A stretch of DNA of 64,000 bases. Source: Pseudomonadota bacterium. Its GTDB lineage: Bacteria; Pseudomonadota; Gammaproteobacteria; Steroidobacterales; Steroidobacteraceae. How positions within the stretch are numbered: the first letter of the stretch is position 1; every line of letters starts with the position of its first letter. Location: NCBI GenBank assembly GCA_026398735.1, contig JAPLSH010000014.1, positions 62,001 through 126,000 on the forward strand, given 5' to 3'. Of the stretch, positions 32,943-42,801 are shown piece by piece. The position numbers and the translations under genes are program-made. The notes beneath the pieces are model-generated. The model ran no database searches. It worked only from the letters and a program-made list of their open reading frames with translations, and was not told where the DNA came from.

Positions 32943-34745
32943 ATGGAAAAGCCTGTAGACCGTCCCAAGTCAAAATCGCTACGGCCGTTGCGGGCTCTGG
33001 TGCCGTTTTTGCGCCCATATCGCGTGACTTTGCTGTTGGCACTGCTTGCGTTGGTGTTGGCAGCCAGTGCGCTGCTGGTGTTGCCGATGGCACTGCGGCA
33101 GGTCATCGATCACGGCATGACCTCCAAAGATATCTCGACCATCAACAGCTATTTCCTTGGCTTTCTGGGCGCTGCAGTGGTGTTCGGCGTGTTTGCTGCG
33201 CTGCGGTTTTATCTGGTCACCTGGTTGGGCGAGCGCGTGGTGGCCGATGTGCGTGCGGCGGTGTACCGGCGTGTGGTGCACATGGACATGGCCTTCTTTG
33301 AGATCACCAAAACCGGTGAAGTGCTGTCGCGTCTGACTGCCGACACGACCTTGGTGCAGTCGATCTCTGGCGTTGGTCTGTCTATTGCGTTGCGTTCGGC
33401 CATTAGCCTGCTCGGTGGTTTGGTGTTGATGGGTTGGACTAGCGCACGCTTGATGGGCGTGATGGTGGCGCTGATCCCGGTGATCCTGTTGCCGCTGTTC
33501 TGGTTTGGCCGACGCGTGCGTCGCCTGTCGCGTGATTCGCAGGATCGCATTGCCGATGCCAGCAGCCTGGCTGGAGAAACGCTCGGCGCAATGCAGACGG
33601 TGCAGGCCTTTACTCTGGAAGGGTTGCAGAGCCGGCGCTTTGACAGCGCTGTTGAGGCCAGTTTTGACACGGCGGTGCAGCGCAACCGGGTGCGTGCAGC
33701 GCTGACTGGCATGGGCATGATCGAAGTGCTGGGCGCTATTACCCTGGTGTTGTGGCTGGGTGCCCGGGCAGTACTTGCCGGTGAAATGACTGCCGGGCAA
33801 TTGGGCCAGTTTCTGTTTTATGCAGGCTTTGTCATGACTGCGGCGGCGGCGCTGATTGAACAATGGGGTGAGGTGCAGCGCGGCGCCGGCGCCATGGAGC
33901 GCCTGGCAGAGTTGCTAGAAGCCACCCCCGCTATTGCGGCTCCTGCGCAGCCGGTGCAGTTGCCTGCCGCAGGTCAGGGTGCGCTGCGCTTTGAGGGTGT
34001 GCGATTTAATTACCCCTCACGGCCCGAGACGGCGGCACTTAACGAGTTCACGCTCGATATCCAGCCCGGCGAGACCGTGGCTTTTGTGGGTCCGTCAGGG
34101 GCCGGCAAGAGCACGACCTTCCAGTTGGTGCTGCGCTTTTACGATCCGCAGGCGGGGCGCGTAACCTTGGACGGTGTGGATATCGCCACCACCGACCCGC
34201 AGCAGCTGCGCGCACGGATCGGCTTGGTGCCGCAAGACACGGTGTTGTTTGGCGCCAGTGCGCGCGACAACATTCGGTATGGTCGTCCCGACGCCACCGA
34301 TCAAGAAATCGAGGATGCCGCGAAGGCCGCCGCCGCCGACGGGTTCATACGTGAACTGCCGCAGGGCTACGACACCTTCCTGGGCGAGCGCGGCACGCGT
34401 CTTTCCGGTGGGCAGCGCCAGCGCATTGCCATCGCCCGAGCCATTCTCAAAAACCCGCCAGTGCTGTTGTTGGATGAAGCCACCAGTGCCCTCGATTCCG
34501 GTAGTGAAGGCTTGGTGCAAGAGGCGTTAGAACGCCTGACGCGCACCCGCACCACGCTAATCATTGCGCATCGGCTCTCCACGGTGCGCAAGGCCGATCG
34601 CATTGTCGTGATGGATCACGGCCGTATCGTCGCTACCGGCACCCACGAGCAGTTGCTGGCCAACAGCCCGCTGTATGCGCAGTTGGCCCAGCCGCAATTT
34701 GGTGCCTTTGAATCCGAGCCCGCCGCAGATCCTGTAACGGGATGA
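32943..34745 (+). CDS. ABC exporter, fused membrane and ATPase domains (MsbA/BmrA-like)
   Basis: A 600-aa half-transporter. The membrane domain (about residues 20-310) has six helices; the ATPase domain (about 345-590) has Walker A GPSGAGKSTT, Q-loop LVPQDTVLFG, signature LSGGQRQRIAIARA, Walker B VLLLDEATSALD and switch His in IIAHRLSTV. It would work as a homodimer exporting lipids or hydrophobic compounds. The real msbA usually sits next to lpxK, which is absent here, so this is better viewed as a general multidrug/lipid exporter. The start at 32943 is 4 bp after sthA. Confidence 0.9.
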   Translation: MEKPVDRPKSKSLRPLRALVPFLRPYRVTLLLALLALVLAASALLVLPMALRQVIDHGMTSKDISTINSYFLGFLGAAVVFGVFAALRFYLVTWLGERVVADVRAAVYRRVVHMDMAFFEITKTGEVLSRLTADTTLVQSISGVGLSIALRSAISLLGGLVLMGWTSARLMGVMVALIPVILLPLFWFGRRVRRLSRDSQDRIADASSLAGETLGAMQTVQAFTLEGLQSRRFDSAVEASFDTAVQRNRVRAALTGMGMIEVLGAITLVLWLGARAVLAGEMTAGQLGQFLFYAGFVMTAAAALIEQWGEVQRGAGAMERLAELLEATPAIAAPAQPVQLPAAGQGALRFEGVRFNYPSRPETAALNEFTLDIQPGETVAFVGPSGAGKSTTFQLVLRFYDPQAGRVTLDGVDIATTDPQQLRARIGLVPQDTVLFGASARDNIRYGRPDATDQEIEDAAKAAAADGFIRELPQGYDTFLGERGTRLSGGQRQRIAIARAILKNPPVLLLDEATSALDSGSEGLVQEALERLTRTRTTLIIAHRLSTVRKADRIVVMDHGRIVATGTHEQLLANSPLYAQLAQPQFGAFESEPAADPVTG

Positions 34746-34850
34746 TCGGCTGCCTGCAAAACTTGGAAGTACTGCACGTTTTTATGAGCGGCCCCAGCGC
34801 AAGATAACTGTGCGCCGCAACTTGGCGTTTGTGCGACGGGACTTGCAGTC

Positions 34851-36245
34851 ATGGCATATATTTCGGGCTCTACCTCTGCGGCAGTCGATGCTGAATATTG
34901 GCGTAGCAAGGCGTCCGAGGCTGCCAAGGCTTTGGATCAAGAATCCCGCGACTTCCGCAATCTCGAAAATGTGCTGCGTCGCGTGATTGCACGCTTGTGC
35001 ATTGCCGGTAGCGGGCGCACTGCTCCCTTAGACGCCATTTTGGGTCGATTGTCGTCTGCACCCAGTAGCAAGATGGGCACTGCCGAACTCGAAGCCCTGT
35101 TTGTGCCGCTTGCCGATGCCGTAGTGGCCTTGGACCAACGTCCTGTGGGCAGTGCTGCCGGGGAGGGCGCGACCTTGGCGCCTGATGCGCAGCCGATTTC
35201 TGGCGATGCTGATGTACGGCGTGTGCTGGCTCGCGTGCTCGATGCAGTGGGTCGCGACACACGTTTGGTGCCTTTGGTCACCGAGATCCAAGCACAAATT
35301 GCAGTACCAGTGCTCGATGGCCAGTTGCCGCTGTTGCTGTCGGATATTGCCGACCTGGTGATACGCCGGATCAATTCGGTTGAAGCTGAGAAGGCTGAGG
35401 TCGAAGACCTGCTGGCACAGATCACATTGCGACTGGATGACCTGACTGAGTTCCTGTTGGGTGAGACCGAGGCGCAGCGCGAGAGCTTTGAGACCAACGC
35501 AGCGTTCAATAGTCAGTTGGTCAGCAACGTGCAGGACTTGGGCAGTAGCGTTGAGGCAGCCAAAGATCTGGATCAGGCACGCGCTACAGTTCGTGCCCGC
35601 ATATTGAATATTGATATGCAGATGGATGAGTTTCGTAATCGCGAAAATGAGCGCAACAAGAGCTTCCGCGATCGCAGTGAAGAGATGCGGTCACGATTGG
35701 AAGTGCTGGAAGGCGAGACGCGCAACCTGCAGGAGAGGCTGCGCGATGAGCAGCGCATCTCGATGGTGGACGGTCTTACGCAAATCCCCAATCGCAGTGC
35801 CTGTGATCGACGCATGGTTGAGGAGTTCAAGCGCTGGCAGCGCTTTGGTACGCAGACCAGCATCGCTGTGTGGGATATCGATCTGTTCAAACAGGTCAAT
35901 GACACTTATGGCCATCGTGCCGGCGACAAGGTGCTGCGCATCGTGGCTGAAAAGCTCAATGCCCAGATTCGTCAAACCGACTTCTTAGCCCGCTATGGCG
36001 GCGAAGAGTTCGTACTGATCCTCGCCGGTACACCGCCGGTCAATGCAATCCAGGTGACCGAGAAGCTGCGCGCATCGATTGCCGAACTGGGCTTTCATTT
36101 CAAAGGCCAGAAGGTGCAGGTCACGCTGTCTTGCGGTGTCACTGATCTGCGCTCGGGAGACCTGTTGGAAGAGGCATTTGAACGTGCTGATAAGGCGCTG
36201 TATGCCGCCAAGAACGCCGGCCGCAATCGCTGCATCCAGGACTGA
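34851..36245 (+). CDS. Diguanylate cyclase with coiled-coil N-terminal region
   Basis: A 464-aa signalling enzyme making cyclic di-GMP. The C-terminal GGDEF domain (about residues 300-464) has the active-site loop RYGGEEF and the preceding DIDLFKQVNDTYGHRAGD. The RxxD inhibitory site is not obvious before the loop (QIRQTDFLARYGGEEF has RQTD, which fits RxxD five residues upstream, so product inhibition is possible). The N-terminal 180 residues are a helical region without a known sensor domain; residues about 190-300 are a long coiled coil (ENERNKSFRDRSEEM) that would drive dimerisation. No membrane segment, so it is cytoplasmic. The gene stands alone between the ABC exporter and the convergent rhomboid gene. 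Confidence 0.9.
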   Translation: MAYISGSTSAAVDAEYWRSKASEAAKALDQESRDFRNLENVLRRVIARLCIAGSGRTAPLDAILGRLSSAPSSKMGTAELEALFVPLADAVVALDQRPVGSAAGEGATLAPDAQPISGDADVRRVLARVLDAVGRDTRLVPLVTEIQAQIAVPVLDGQLPLLLSDIADLVIRRINSVEAEKAEVEDLLAQITLRLDDLTEFLLGETEAQRESFETNAAFNSQLVSNVQDLGSSVEAAKDLDQARATVRARILNIDMQMDEFRNRENERNKSFRDRSEEMRSRLEVLEGETRNLQERLRDEQRISMVDGLTQIPNRSACDRRMVEEFKRWQRFGTQTSIAVWDIDLFKQVNDTYGHRAGDKVLRIVAEKLNAQIRQTDFLARYGGEEFVLILAGTPPVNAIQVTEKLRASIAELGFHFKGQKVQVTLSCGVTDLRSGDLLEEAFERADKALYAAKNAGRNRCIQD

Positions 36246-36260
36246 TTGCCTGGCGGTGGG

Positions 36261-36872
36261 TTAGCTGGCGCGGGTTGCCATAAAACGCCACCACAGGATC
36301 AGCAGCAGCCCGCCGGCCATACCGCCCAGGTGGGCAAAGTGGGCGACGCTGGATTGACTGCCGGAAATACCCATGCCCAGTTCCAATAACCCGTAGAGGG
36401 TGACGAACAGCCAAGCGGGTATCGGTATGGGCGGGAACAGCAGCACCAGTCGACGCCGTGGCCAAGCCATACCAAAGGCCAGCAGCAGACCGAACATCCC
36501 GCCTGAAGCGCCCACCGTTGGGCCACCCGATCCGGCTGGAGCCTGCAGTTGCACCAGCAACTGCATGACCGCTGCGCCGATGACGCAGGTCAGCCAATAG
36601 GTGATGAATCGCCGCCTACCCAGCAATCGCTCGATTTCCGGCCCGAACATGTACAGCGCGAACATGTTGAGACCCAGATGCAGCAGGCCGCCGTGAAGGA
36701 AGCTGTAGCTGACCAGTTGCCAGAGATGAAAGGGCGCAAGGAACAGGCCGCCTCGCAGCGGCCAGAGCGCCAATAGCTCAACCAGTAGGTCGTCGAGACC
36801 CAACTGCTGCAACCCGAACACGCCCACGCAGCTGATGAGCAGCGCGCGCGTGACGGGAGGCAGGCTGCCCAC
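36261..36872 (-). CDS. Rhomboid-family intramembrane serine protease
   Basis: A 203-aa membrane protease with six hydrophobic helices. The catalytic Ser123 is in GASGGMFG and the catalytic His181 in AHLGGMAGG; the HGGLLHLGLNM motif of helix 2 (about residue 60) is also present. Such enzymes cut substrate proteins in the membrane. The start codon is GTG at 36872, 2 bp after the typA stop, so the gene is likely translated from the typA message. Length and motif order are normal for bacterial rhomboids of the GlpG-like class without an N-terminal cytoplasmic domain. Confidence 0.9.
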   Translation of the reverse strand: MGSLPPVTRALLISCVGVFGLQQLGLDDLLVELLALWPLRGGLFLAPFHLWQLVSYSFLHGGLLHLGLNMFALYMFGPEIERLLGRRRFITYWLTCVIGAAVMQLLVQLQAPAGSGGPTVGASGGMFGLLLAFGMAWPRRRLVLLFPPIPIPAWLFVTLYGLLELGMGISGSQSSVAHFAHLGGMAGGLLLILWWRFMATRAS

Positions 36873-36874
36873 GG

Positions 36875-38701
36875 TTACACCACCAGCGGCTCTGCAGCCT
36901 TGGTCGAGCGCTTACGCTCGTTTTCGGAAAGGAAGCGTTTGCGGATGCGGATCGACTCGGGCGTGACTTCGACCAGTTCATCGTCAGAGATGAACTCGAC
37001 CGCGTATTCGAGCGTCAGCTGGATCGGCGGGGTCAGCACGACAGCTTCGTCTTTACCCGACGCGCGCATGTTGGTGAGCTTCTTGGTCTTGATCGGGTTG
37101 ACGACCAGATCATTCTCGCGGCTGTGGATGCCGATGATCATGCCTTCGTAGACCTTGTGGCCTGCGCCCATGAACATCTTGCCGCGTTCCTGGATGCTCC
37201 ACAGCGCATAGGCCACCGTGTCGCCGGATTCCATGCTGATGAGCACGCCGTTGCGACGCTCGGCGATGTCACCGCGTGTGGGTGCATAGCTGTCAAACAC
37301 GTGGCTCATCAAACCGCTGCCGCGGGTGAGGTTCATGAACTCACCCTGGAAGCCGATCAGGCCGCGAGCCGGCACGCGATAGTCGATGCGCACGCGACCG
37401 CGGCCATCTACCACCATGTCTTTCATTTCGCCGCGGCGCTGACCCAGCGCTTCCATGACGCCGCCCTGATGGGCTTCTTCGACGTCGACCGTCAGCGCCT
37501 CGTAGGGTTCGCTGAGCACGCCATCGATACGGCGCATCAGTACCTGCGGGCGCGAGACAGCCAGCTCAAAGCCTTCGCGACGCATGTTCTCAATGAGGAT
37601 GGTCAAGTGCAGTTCGCCACGACCGGAGACGCGAAACACGTCGGCGTCGGCAGTGTCTTCGACACGCAGCGCTACGTTGTGCTCGAGCTCGCGATGCAGA
37701 CGCTCGCGAATCTGGCGGCTGGTAACGAACTTGCCTTCACGGCCCACCAGCGGTGAGGTGTTGACCTGGAAGTTCATGGCCAGAGTGGGCTCGTCGACGG
37801 CGATGGGCTTGAGGCCTTCCGGCGCAATCGGGTCGCACACAGTGATGCCGATGTTGATTTCCGGCAGGCCGGTAATGGCAACGATGTCGCCGGCACTGGC
37901 TTCATCCACCTGATGGCGATCAAGGCCGGTGAAGGTGAGCACCTGCGCGATCTTGCCACTGCCGCAATCGTCGTCGCCATAGCGCATCACGACCTGCTGG
38001 CCGACGCGCACTGTGCCGCGGCGAATACGGCCGATGCCGATACGACCCACGTAGGAGTTGTAGTCGAGCTGGGAAACTTGGAACTGCAGCGGCCCGTTGG
38101 CATCGGTGGGCGGTGCCGGCGTGTACTTGAGAATAGCTTCAAACAGCGCGGCCATATCCGGCTGGGTGCTCAGATGATCAGTGCTGGCCCACCCTTGCAG
38201 GGCAGAGGCATAGATCACCGGGAAGTCGAGCTGCGCGTCGGTGGCACCGAGCTTGTCGAACAGGTCGAAGGTCTGATCAATGACCCAGCCTGGGCGCGAA
38301 CCCGGACGGTCGATCTTGTTGACCACGACGATAGCCTTGAGGCCCAGCGCCAGTGCCTTGCGGGTGACGAAGCGCGTCTGCGGCATCGGGCCTTCGACAG
38401 CATCGACCAACAGCAGCACGCCATCGACCATCGACAGCACACGCTCAACCTCGCCGCCAAAGTCCGCATGTCCGGGCGTGTCGACAACGTTGATGCGGTA
38501 GCCGCCGTATTCGATGGCGCAGTTCTTGGCCAGAATGGTGATGCCACGCTCTTTTTCGATGGCATTGCTGTCCATGATCCGCTCGCCCATCTTTTCGTGG
38601 GCGGCGAAGGTGCCTGACTGTTTGAGCAGGCAGTCAACGAGGGTGGTCTTGCCATGGTCGACGTGCGCGATGATGGCGATATTACGGATCGGACGGTTCA
38701 T
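36875..38701 (-). CDS. typA: Ribosome-associated GTPase TypA/BipA
   Basis: A 608-aa translational GTPase that binds the 70S ribosome and aids growth in stress and 50S assembly. G motifs: [10 protein letters not shown] (G1), [13 protein letters not shown] (G3) and [10 protein letters not shown] (G4), followed by EF-Tu-like and EF-G-like domains and the specific C-terminal region with [29 protein letters not shown] and [12 protein letters not shown]. The ATG at 38701 gives [17 protein letters not shown], the usual N-terminus. The rhomboid gene follows at 2 bp. Confidence 0.96.
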   Translation of the reverse strand: MNRPIRNIAIIAHVDHGKTTLVDCLLKQSGTFAAHEKMGERIMDSNAIEKERGITILAKNCAIEYGGYRINVVDTPGHADFGGEVERVLSMVDGVLLLVDAVEGPMPQTRFVTRKALALGLKAIVVVNKIDRPGSRPGWVIDQTFDLFDKLGATDAQLDFPVIYASALQGWASTDHLSTQPDMAALFEAILKYTPAPPTDANGPLQFQVSQLDYNSYVGRIGIGRIRRGTVRVGQQVVMRYGDDDCGSGKIAQVLTFTGLDRHQVDEASAGDIVAITGLPEINIGITVCDPIAPEGLKPIAVDEPTLAMNFQVNTSPLVGREGKFVTSRQIRERLHRELEHNVALRVEDTADADVFRVSGRGELHLTILIENMRREGFELAVSRPQVLMRRIDGVLSEPYEALTVDVEEAHQGGVMEALGQRRGEMKDMVVDGRGRVRIDYRVPARGLIGFQGEFMNLTRGSGLMSHVFDSYAPTRGDIAERRNGVLISMESGDTVAYALWSIQERGKMFMGAGHKVYEGMIIGIHSRENDLVVNPIKTKKLTNMRASGKDEAVVLTPPIQLTLEYAVEFISDDELVEVTPESIRIRKRFLSENERKRSTKAAEPLVV

Positions 38702-38801
38702 GTTGGGTGGCCCAGAAGGGCAGCTGTACCGGCGGCTAAAAAGGCCGCCGAGATTAGCATTTTCCATGCCAGATTGCGCACAAACCGTAAGCTGATGCCA
38801 G

Positions 38802-39197
38802 TCAGGCCAGAGTGCCGTCCAGGTAGTACCAGCAGCCGCTCTGGCGCTCAAAGCGGCTGGTCTCGTGCAGCCGCCAGGCGCGGCCTGCCAATTTGCTGCG
38901 GGCCACGAACTCTACGACGGCATGGTCGGCATCAATCACAGTGTGGCTGCGCACCTCCAAGCCCAGCCAGCGCAGGCCGGGTGGATCGCCCTCCAGCAAC
39001 TGCGGGCGCGTGCGCGGATGCCACGTGGCCAGGATGTAATCGCCGAACCCGCGAACGTAGGCGCTGTACCGCGAGCGCATCAGTGCTTCGGCGTTGGGTG
39101 CTTGCAAATGCTGCGCGCCGCTGTGCCAGCGTCCGCAGCACAGGTGGTAGGGACTGGGCAGGCCGCAGGGGCAAGGGTCTGGCACGGGTTCTGTCAT
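38802..39197 (-). CDS. ychJ: YchJ-family (UPF0225) protein with SEC-C zinc motif
   Basis: A 131-aa cytoplasmic protein. The N-terminal SEC-C-like motif CPCG-x-CC (DPCPCGLPSPYHLCCG) is a zinc-binding element, followed by the YchJ core with LMRSRYSAYVRG and a conserved central ATWHP. The C-terminal domain is of the NTF2-like fold in known relatives. The function is not known. It lies 100 bp upstream of typA on the same strand and may share its direction of transcription but probably has its own promoter. Divergent from the membrane regulator gene. Confidence 0.88.
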   Translation of the reverse strand: MTEPVPDPCPCGLPSPYHLCCGRWHSGAQHLQAPNAEALMRSRYSAYVRGFGDYILATWHPRTRPQLLEGDPPGLRWLGLEVRSHTVIDADHAVVEFVARSKLAGRAWRLHETSRFERQSGCWYYLDGTLA

Positions 39198-39255
39198 GTA
39201 CTCAAGGCTAGCATTGCGGCCGTAGGGTGAGTGCTGCTGCTAGACTCGCGGTGCC

Positions 39256-40560
39256 GTGAATGACAGCCCCGCAGACGAACCCACTCCCAATCAAGTACTG
39301 CTGCGCCTTGCGCAGAGGGTGCGCGACAGCGCCGTGCTGGGTCGCTCGCGGCGTATCAGCGGGCTGTTCGATTTTCTGGTGGATTGTGCGGTGCACGGTA
39401 GGGTGCCCAAAGAGATCGAAGTTGCCATCGACGGCTTTGGTCGCAGCCCCTCCTTTGATGCTTCCAAGAATGCGCTGGTGCGTGTGCATGTGCACAAGCT
39501 GCGCGCCAAGCTTGAGGCGTTCCAAAACGAACACCCTGATCCGCAGGGCTTGCGTCTGGTCATCCCCAAAGGCGAATACCGTTTGCTGGTAGAGGGACCC
39601 GGTGCAGCAGGGGCTTTGCCTGGCATGTCGCAATCAATACCTGCCAATCAGATGCAGTGGTCGAGGCGCGAACGCATAGCTGCGTTGTGTGTGGCAGTGT
39701 TGCTGGTGCTGCTGCTTGGCTTGCTGGTGCAGCGCAGCAGACAACCGCAACCGGAGCCTGCAGTAGCTGCCGCACGCGCCAGTGCGCTGTGGCAGCCCTT
39801 GTTGAATGATGATCTGCCGATCCAGATTGTGCTGGGTGACTACTACATCTTTGGTGAGCGCGATGCGTCGGGTCAGGTGAATCGTTTGATCCGCGATTTC
39901 CAGATCAATTCAAGTGCCGATCTGGAACGTCGCCAGGCCACTCAATCGTCGCAGGCGCGGCAGTTCGAAGACATGGATCTGGGCTACTTGCCCACCTCCA
40001 GTGCATGGGCCCTTGGACAGTTACTGCCGGTGCTTGCGGCATCGGGTAAACGCACGCGCATCACCCTGGCATCAGAGCTGGATGCCGAATCGCTCAAGAC
40101 CTCGCATGTGGTGTTCATCGGTTATCTCAGTGGCCTTGGCATGCTGGCCGATCGCGTTTTTGCCGGCTCGCGCTTCGGCGTAGGTAATTCCTGGGATGAG
40201 TTGGTGGATGTTGAAGGCGACAAGCACTACGTCAGCGAGGCCGGCATGCCGCATCCGGCTGCGCAGCGCTATCGCGACTATGCGTTGATCTCCACGTTTC
40301 CTGGTCCCAATGGCAATCAGCATTTGGTGGTGGCAGGTACGCGCGATGTGGGCTTGCAGCAGGCCGCAGAGATGCTCGCCTCGCCGCGCCGTCTGGCAGA
40401 GCTGCTGCAAAAATCCGCCAGTAGCAACGCCTGGGAAGCACTAGTCGAGGTCTATGGCATGAACCGCACCAACATCGAGGGTCAGGTGTTGGTGGTGGCG
40501 CCCTTGGATGTGGCTGCGTTGTGGCGTGAGCCCGGTGCGCTGCAAGACGCAGTGCCATGA
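39256..40560 (+). CDS. Membrane-spanning winged-helix-like regulator (ToxR-like architecture)
   Basis: A 434-aa protein with three parts: an N-terminal domain (about residues 10-112) ending in LVRVHVHKLRAKLEAF and VIPKGEYRL, which resembles the recognition helix and wing of OmpR-type DNA-binding domains; one membrane helix (about 141-158); and a 270-residue extracytoplasmic domain with LGDYYIFGERD, ARQFEDMDLGYLP and GPNGNQHLVVAGTRDVG. This architecture, like ToxR/CadC, would let an outside signal change transcription directly. I know no family name for the outer domain. The start is GTG 39256. Its stop overlaps the start of an ABC exporter gene (ATGA), so the two are coupled. Regulatory function and target are inferred. 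Confidence 0.7.
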   Translation: MNDSPADEPTPNQVLLRLAQRVRDSAVLGRSRRISGLFDFLVDCAVHGRVPKEIEVAIDGFGRSPSFDASKNALVRVHVHKLRAKLEAFQNEHPDPQGLRLVIPKGEYRLLVEGPGAAGALPGMSQSIPANQMQWSRRERIAALCVAVLLVLLLGLLVQRSRQPQPEPAVAAARASALWQPLLNDDLPIQIVLGDYYIFGERDASGQVNRLIRDFQINSSADLERRQATQSSQARQFEDMDLGYLPTSSAWALGQLLPVLAASGKRTRITLASELDAESLKTSHVVFIGYLSGLGMLADRVFAGSRFGVGNSWDELVDVEGDKHYVSEAGMPHPAAQRYRDYALISTFPGPNGNQHLVVAGTRDVGLQQAAEMLASPRRLAELLQKSASSNAWEALVEVYGMNRTNIEGQVLVVAPLDVAALWREPGALQDAVP

Positions 40561-42407
40561 GCACCATGCGTCGTCCACCACCGCTGCAGCCGCCTCCGCC
40601 GCCCGAGCTCAAGCATCTGCTGCGCGAGTTTCTATCGGTGTTTCGCTATGGCCGTCGGGCCCTGCAGTTGGTATGGGAAACGCGACCGACGCTGGCCTTA
40701 GCTCTGGGCCTGCTTACGGTGCTCGGTGGTGTGTTGCCGACGGCCGCCGCCTGGATTGGTGCCCGCATTATCGATACGGTAATCGTCGCCCAAGCCAGTG
40801 GTGGCGATGTAAGGGATGCCTTGCGTTGGGTCATCCTCGAAGGCGTGGTCATAGCACTGCTGGCGTTGTGTTCGCGCAGCCTGGCCTTTACCCATTCGTT
40901 GCTGCGCGCGCAACTGGGGCATCGCGTCAATGTGCTGATCCTTGAAAAAGCCCAGCAATTGGAGTTGGCGCAATTTGAAGACTCGGAGTTTTACGATCGT
41001 CTGATTCGTGCCCGCCGTGAAGCTTCGACCAGACCGTTGAGCTTGGTCAGCCGCAGCTTTGGCTTGCTGCAGAACCTGGTGGCACTGAGCAGTTTTGCGG
41101 TGCTGCTGTTTCAGTATTCAGGTTGGGCAGTGTTTTTGCTGTTGGCAGCCGGTTTGCCCGGCTTTGTTGCAGAGACCAAATTCTCTGGCGACGCATTCCG
41201 CTTGTTCCGCTGGCGCTCCGCAGAAAAGCGCATGCAGGATTATCTGGAATCGGTACTGGCTCGTGATGACCATGCCAAAGAGGTCAAGCTGTTTGGTCTG
41301 GGGCCGCGTTTGCTGGTGCGCTACAAGGACATCTTTCAGCGCCTCTACAGCGAGGATCGCAAGCTTGCCCTCAAGCGCGACATCTGGGGCTTTGCGCTGG
41401 GCTTGATGGCGACGGTCATCCTGTATGGCGCCTATGGATGGGTGGTGGTGGCCGCGGTAGCAGGGCGTATTACTGTGGGTCAGATGACGCTTTATTTGCT
41501 GTTGCTGCGGCAGGGGCAGACGGCGGTCACCGCTGCGTTGGGTGCGGTCAGCGGTCTGTACGAAGACAACCTGTATCTGTCCACGCTCTACGAATACTTG
41601 GAAACACCGCTACACCCAGTAGGCGGCACTGAGACGCAGGGACCGCTGCCGGGCGATGGCATCCGTTTTGAGGACGTGTGTTTCAGCTATCCGGGCGCAC
41701 GTGAGGCAGCGGTCGATCATGTGACGTTGCATCTTCAGCCCGGCCATAGTCTGGCTTTGGTAGGTGCTAACGGGTCGGGCAAAACCACCTTGGTCAAATT
41801 GCTCACTCGCCTTTATCTGCCCGACAGCGGGCGAGTACTGCTGGATGGCTTGGATCTGCGGCAGTGGGACGAGGCCACGTTGCGGGCGCGCATCGGCGTC
41901 ATCTTTCAGGACTTCACGCGCTACCAGATGCCGGTGGGCGAGAACATTGGTGCCGGCGATGAACCCAACTTTGAGGATGAGGCGCTGTGGCGGGAGGCTG
42001 CGCAGAAGGGACGTGCCGAGGACTTTATTGCACAGCTGCCCGACGGCTATCACACGCAGTTGGGCAAGTGGTTCTTGAACGGTCGTGAGCTGTCCGGCGG
42101 GCAGTGGCAAAAGGTGGCGCTGTCGCGTGCCTTCATGCGCAGTCGCGCCGATATTCTGGTGCTGGATGAACCGACGGCAGCCATGGATGCCCAGGCCGAG
42201 GCCGAAGTGTTCGATCACTTCCGCCAATTGGCGCAGCGGCGCGCGACCATTCTCATCTCGCATCGGTTTTCGACGGTGCGCCATGCTGATCAGATTGCAG
42301 TGCTGGAGCGCGGCCGCCTGCTCGAGTTGGGCAGCCATGAGCAGCTGATGCAGACCGGCGGGCGCTATGCCGAGCTGTTCCAGCTGCAGGCTCGCGGCTA
42401 CCGCTGA
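40557..42407 (+). CDS. ABC exporter, fused membrane and ATPase domains
   Basis: A 616-aa half-transporter beginning with a Pro-rich tail (RRPPPLQPPPPPELK). The membrane domain covers about residues 50-345; the ATPase domain (about 370-600) has Walker A GANGSGKTTL, Q-loop VIFQDFTRYQM, signature LSGGQWQKVALSRA, Walker B ILVLDEPTAAMD and His in LISHRFSTV. The Gly-Gly-Gln-Trp variant and the QDFTRYQMPVGENIG block are typical of exporters found with secondary-metabolite or peptide gene sets. It overlaps the ToxR-like gene by 4 bp, suggesting that the exporter answers to that regulator. The exported molecule is not known. Confidence 0.88.
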   Translation: MSTMRRPPPLQPPPPPELKHLLREFLSVFRYGRRALQLVWETRPTLALALGLLTVLGGVLPTAAAWIGARIIDTVIVAQASGGDVRDALRWVILEGVVIALLALCSRSLAFTHSLLRAQLGHRVNVLILEKAQQLELAQFEDSEFYDRLIRARREASTRPLSLVSRSFGLLQNLVALSSFAVLLFQYSGWAVFLLLAAGLPGFVAETKFSGDAFRLFRWRSAEKRMQDYLESVLARDDHAKEVKLFGLGPRLLVRYKDIFQRLYSEDRKLALKRDIWGFALGLMATVILYGAYGWVVVAAVAGRITVGQMTLYLLLLRQGQTAVTAALGAVSGLYEDNLYLSTLYEYLETPLHPVGGTETQGPLPGDGIRFEDVCFSYPGAREAAVDHVTLHLQPGHSLALVGANGSGKTTLVKLLTRLYLPDSGRVLLDGLDLRQWDEATLRARIGVIFQDFTRYQMPVGENIGAGDEPNFEDEALWREAAQKGRAEDFIAQLPDGYHTQLGKWFLNGRELSGGQWQKVALSRAFMRSRADILVLDEPTAAMDAQAEAEVFDHFRQLAQRRATILISHRFSTVRHADQIAVLERGRLLELGSHEQLMQTGGRYAELFQLQARGYR

Positions 42408-42501
42408 CGGGCGACAGGTCCGGCGTGGGCGGCAGCCCCGCCGCGGGCGGCAACGGCTATAATGGCCTGCCCCGGCAGCCGCCGGCAGACAGTAAGGCTC
42501 T

Positions 42502-42801
42502 ATGAGCGCTCCACCCGAAAGTTTCGATGCCGCCTTTACCAAGGCGGTGGACTTGGGCAACAAGATTGCCGACAAGAATCCGGACTCCGACGTATGGGAC
42601 ATCGCCGATGGTCTGTTGGCCGGTGCCCTGCAATATTGGCTGTACTCACGCCAGCCCTGCGGCGATCCAGCCTGTGAGGACTGTCTGTCCACCAGCACCG
42701 CCGAGGCACGCTTGGCCGAGCTCAAGCGCTTGGTTCAAGAGCTCGCTACCGACAGCGAATATTTTCACAGCCCCACCGATTCCAACGCAGGACGCGCATG
42801 A
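42502..42801 (+). CDS. Small Cys-containing hypothetical protein
   Basis: A 99-aa acidic soluble protein with a Cys triad CGDPACEDC near residue 53 that could bind a metal or take part in redox reactions. No domain recognised. The stop overlaps the flavin reductase start (ATGA), so the two are coupled; a redox link is therefore possible. A TATAAT at 42458-42463 lies 38 bp before the ATG and may be the -10 of the operon, though no good -35 is seen. Confidence 0.7.
   Translation: MSAPPESFDAAFTKAVDLGNKIADKNPDSDVWDIADGLLAGALQYWLYSRQPCGDPACEDCLSTSTAEARLAELKRLVQELATDSEYFHSPTDSNAGRA

Noticed and set aside
37124-38617. Two long plus-strand frames opposite typA
   Set aside because: They mirror the typA codons and show no protein family features.
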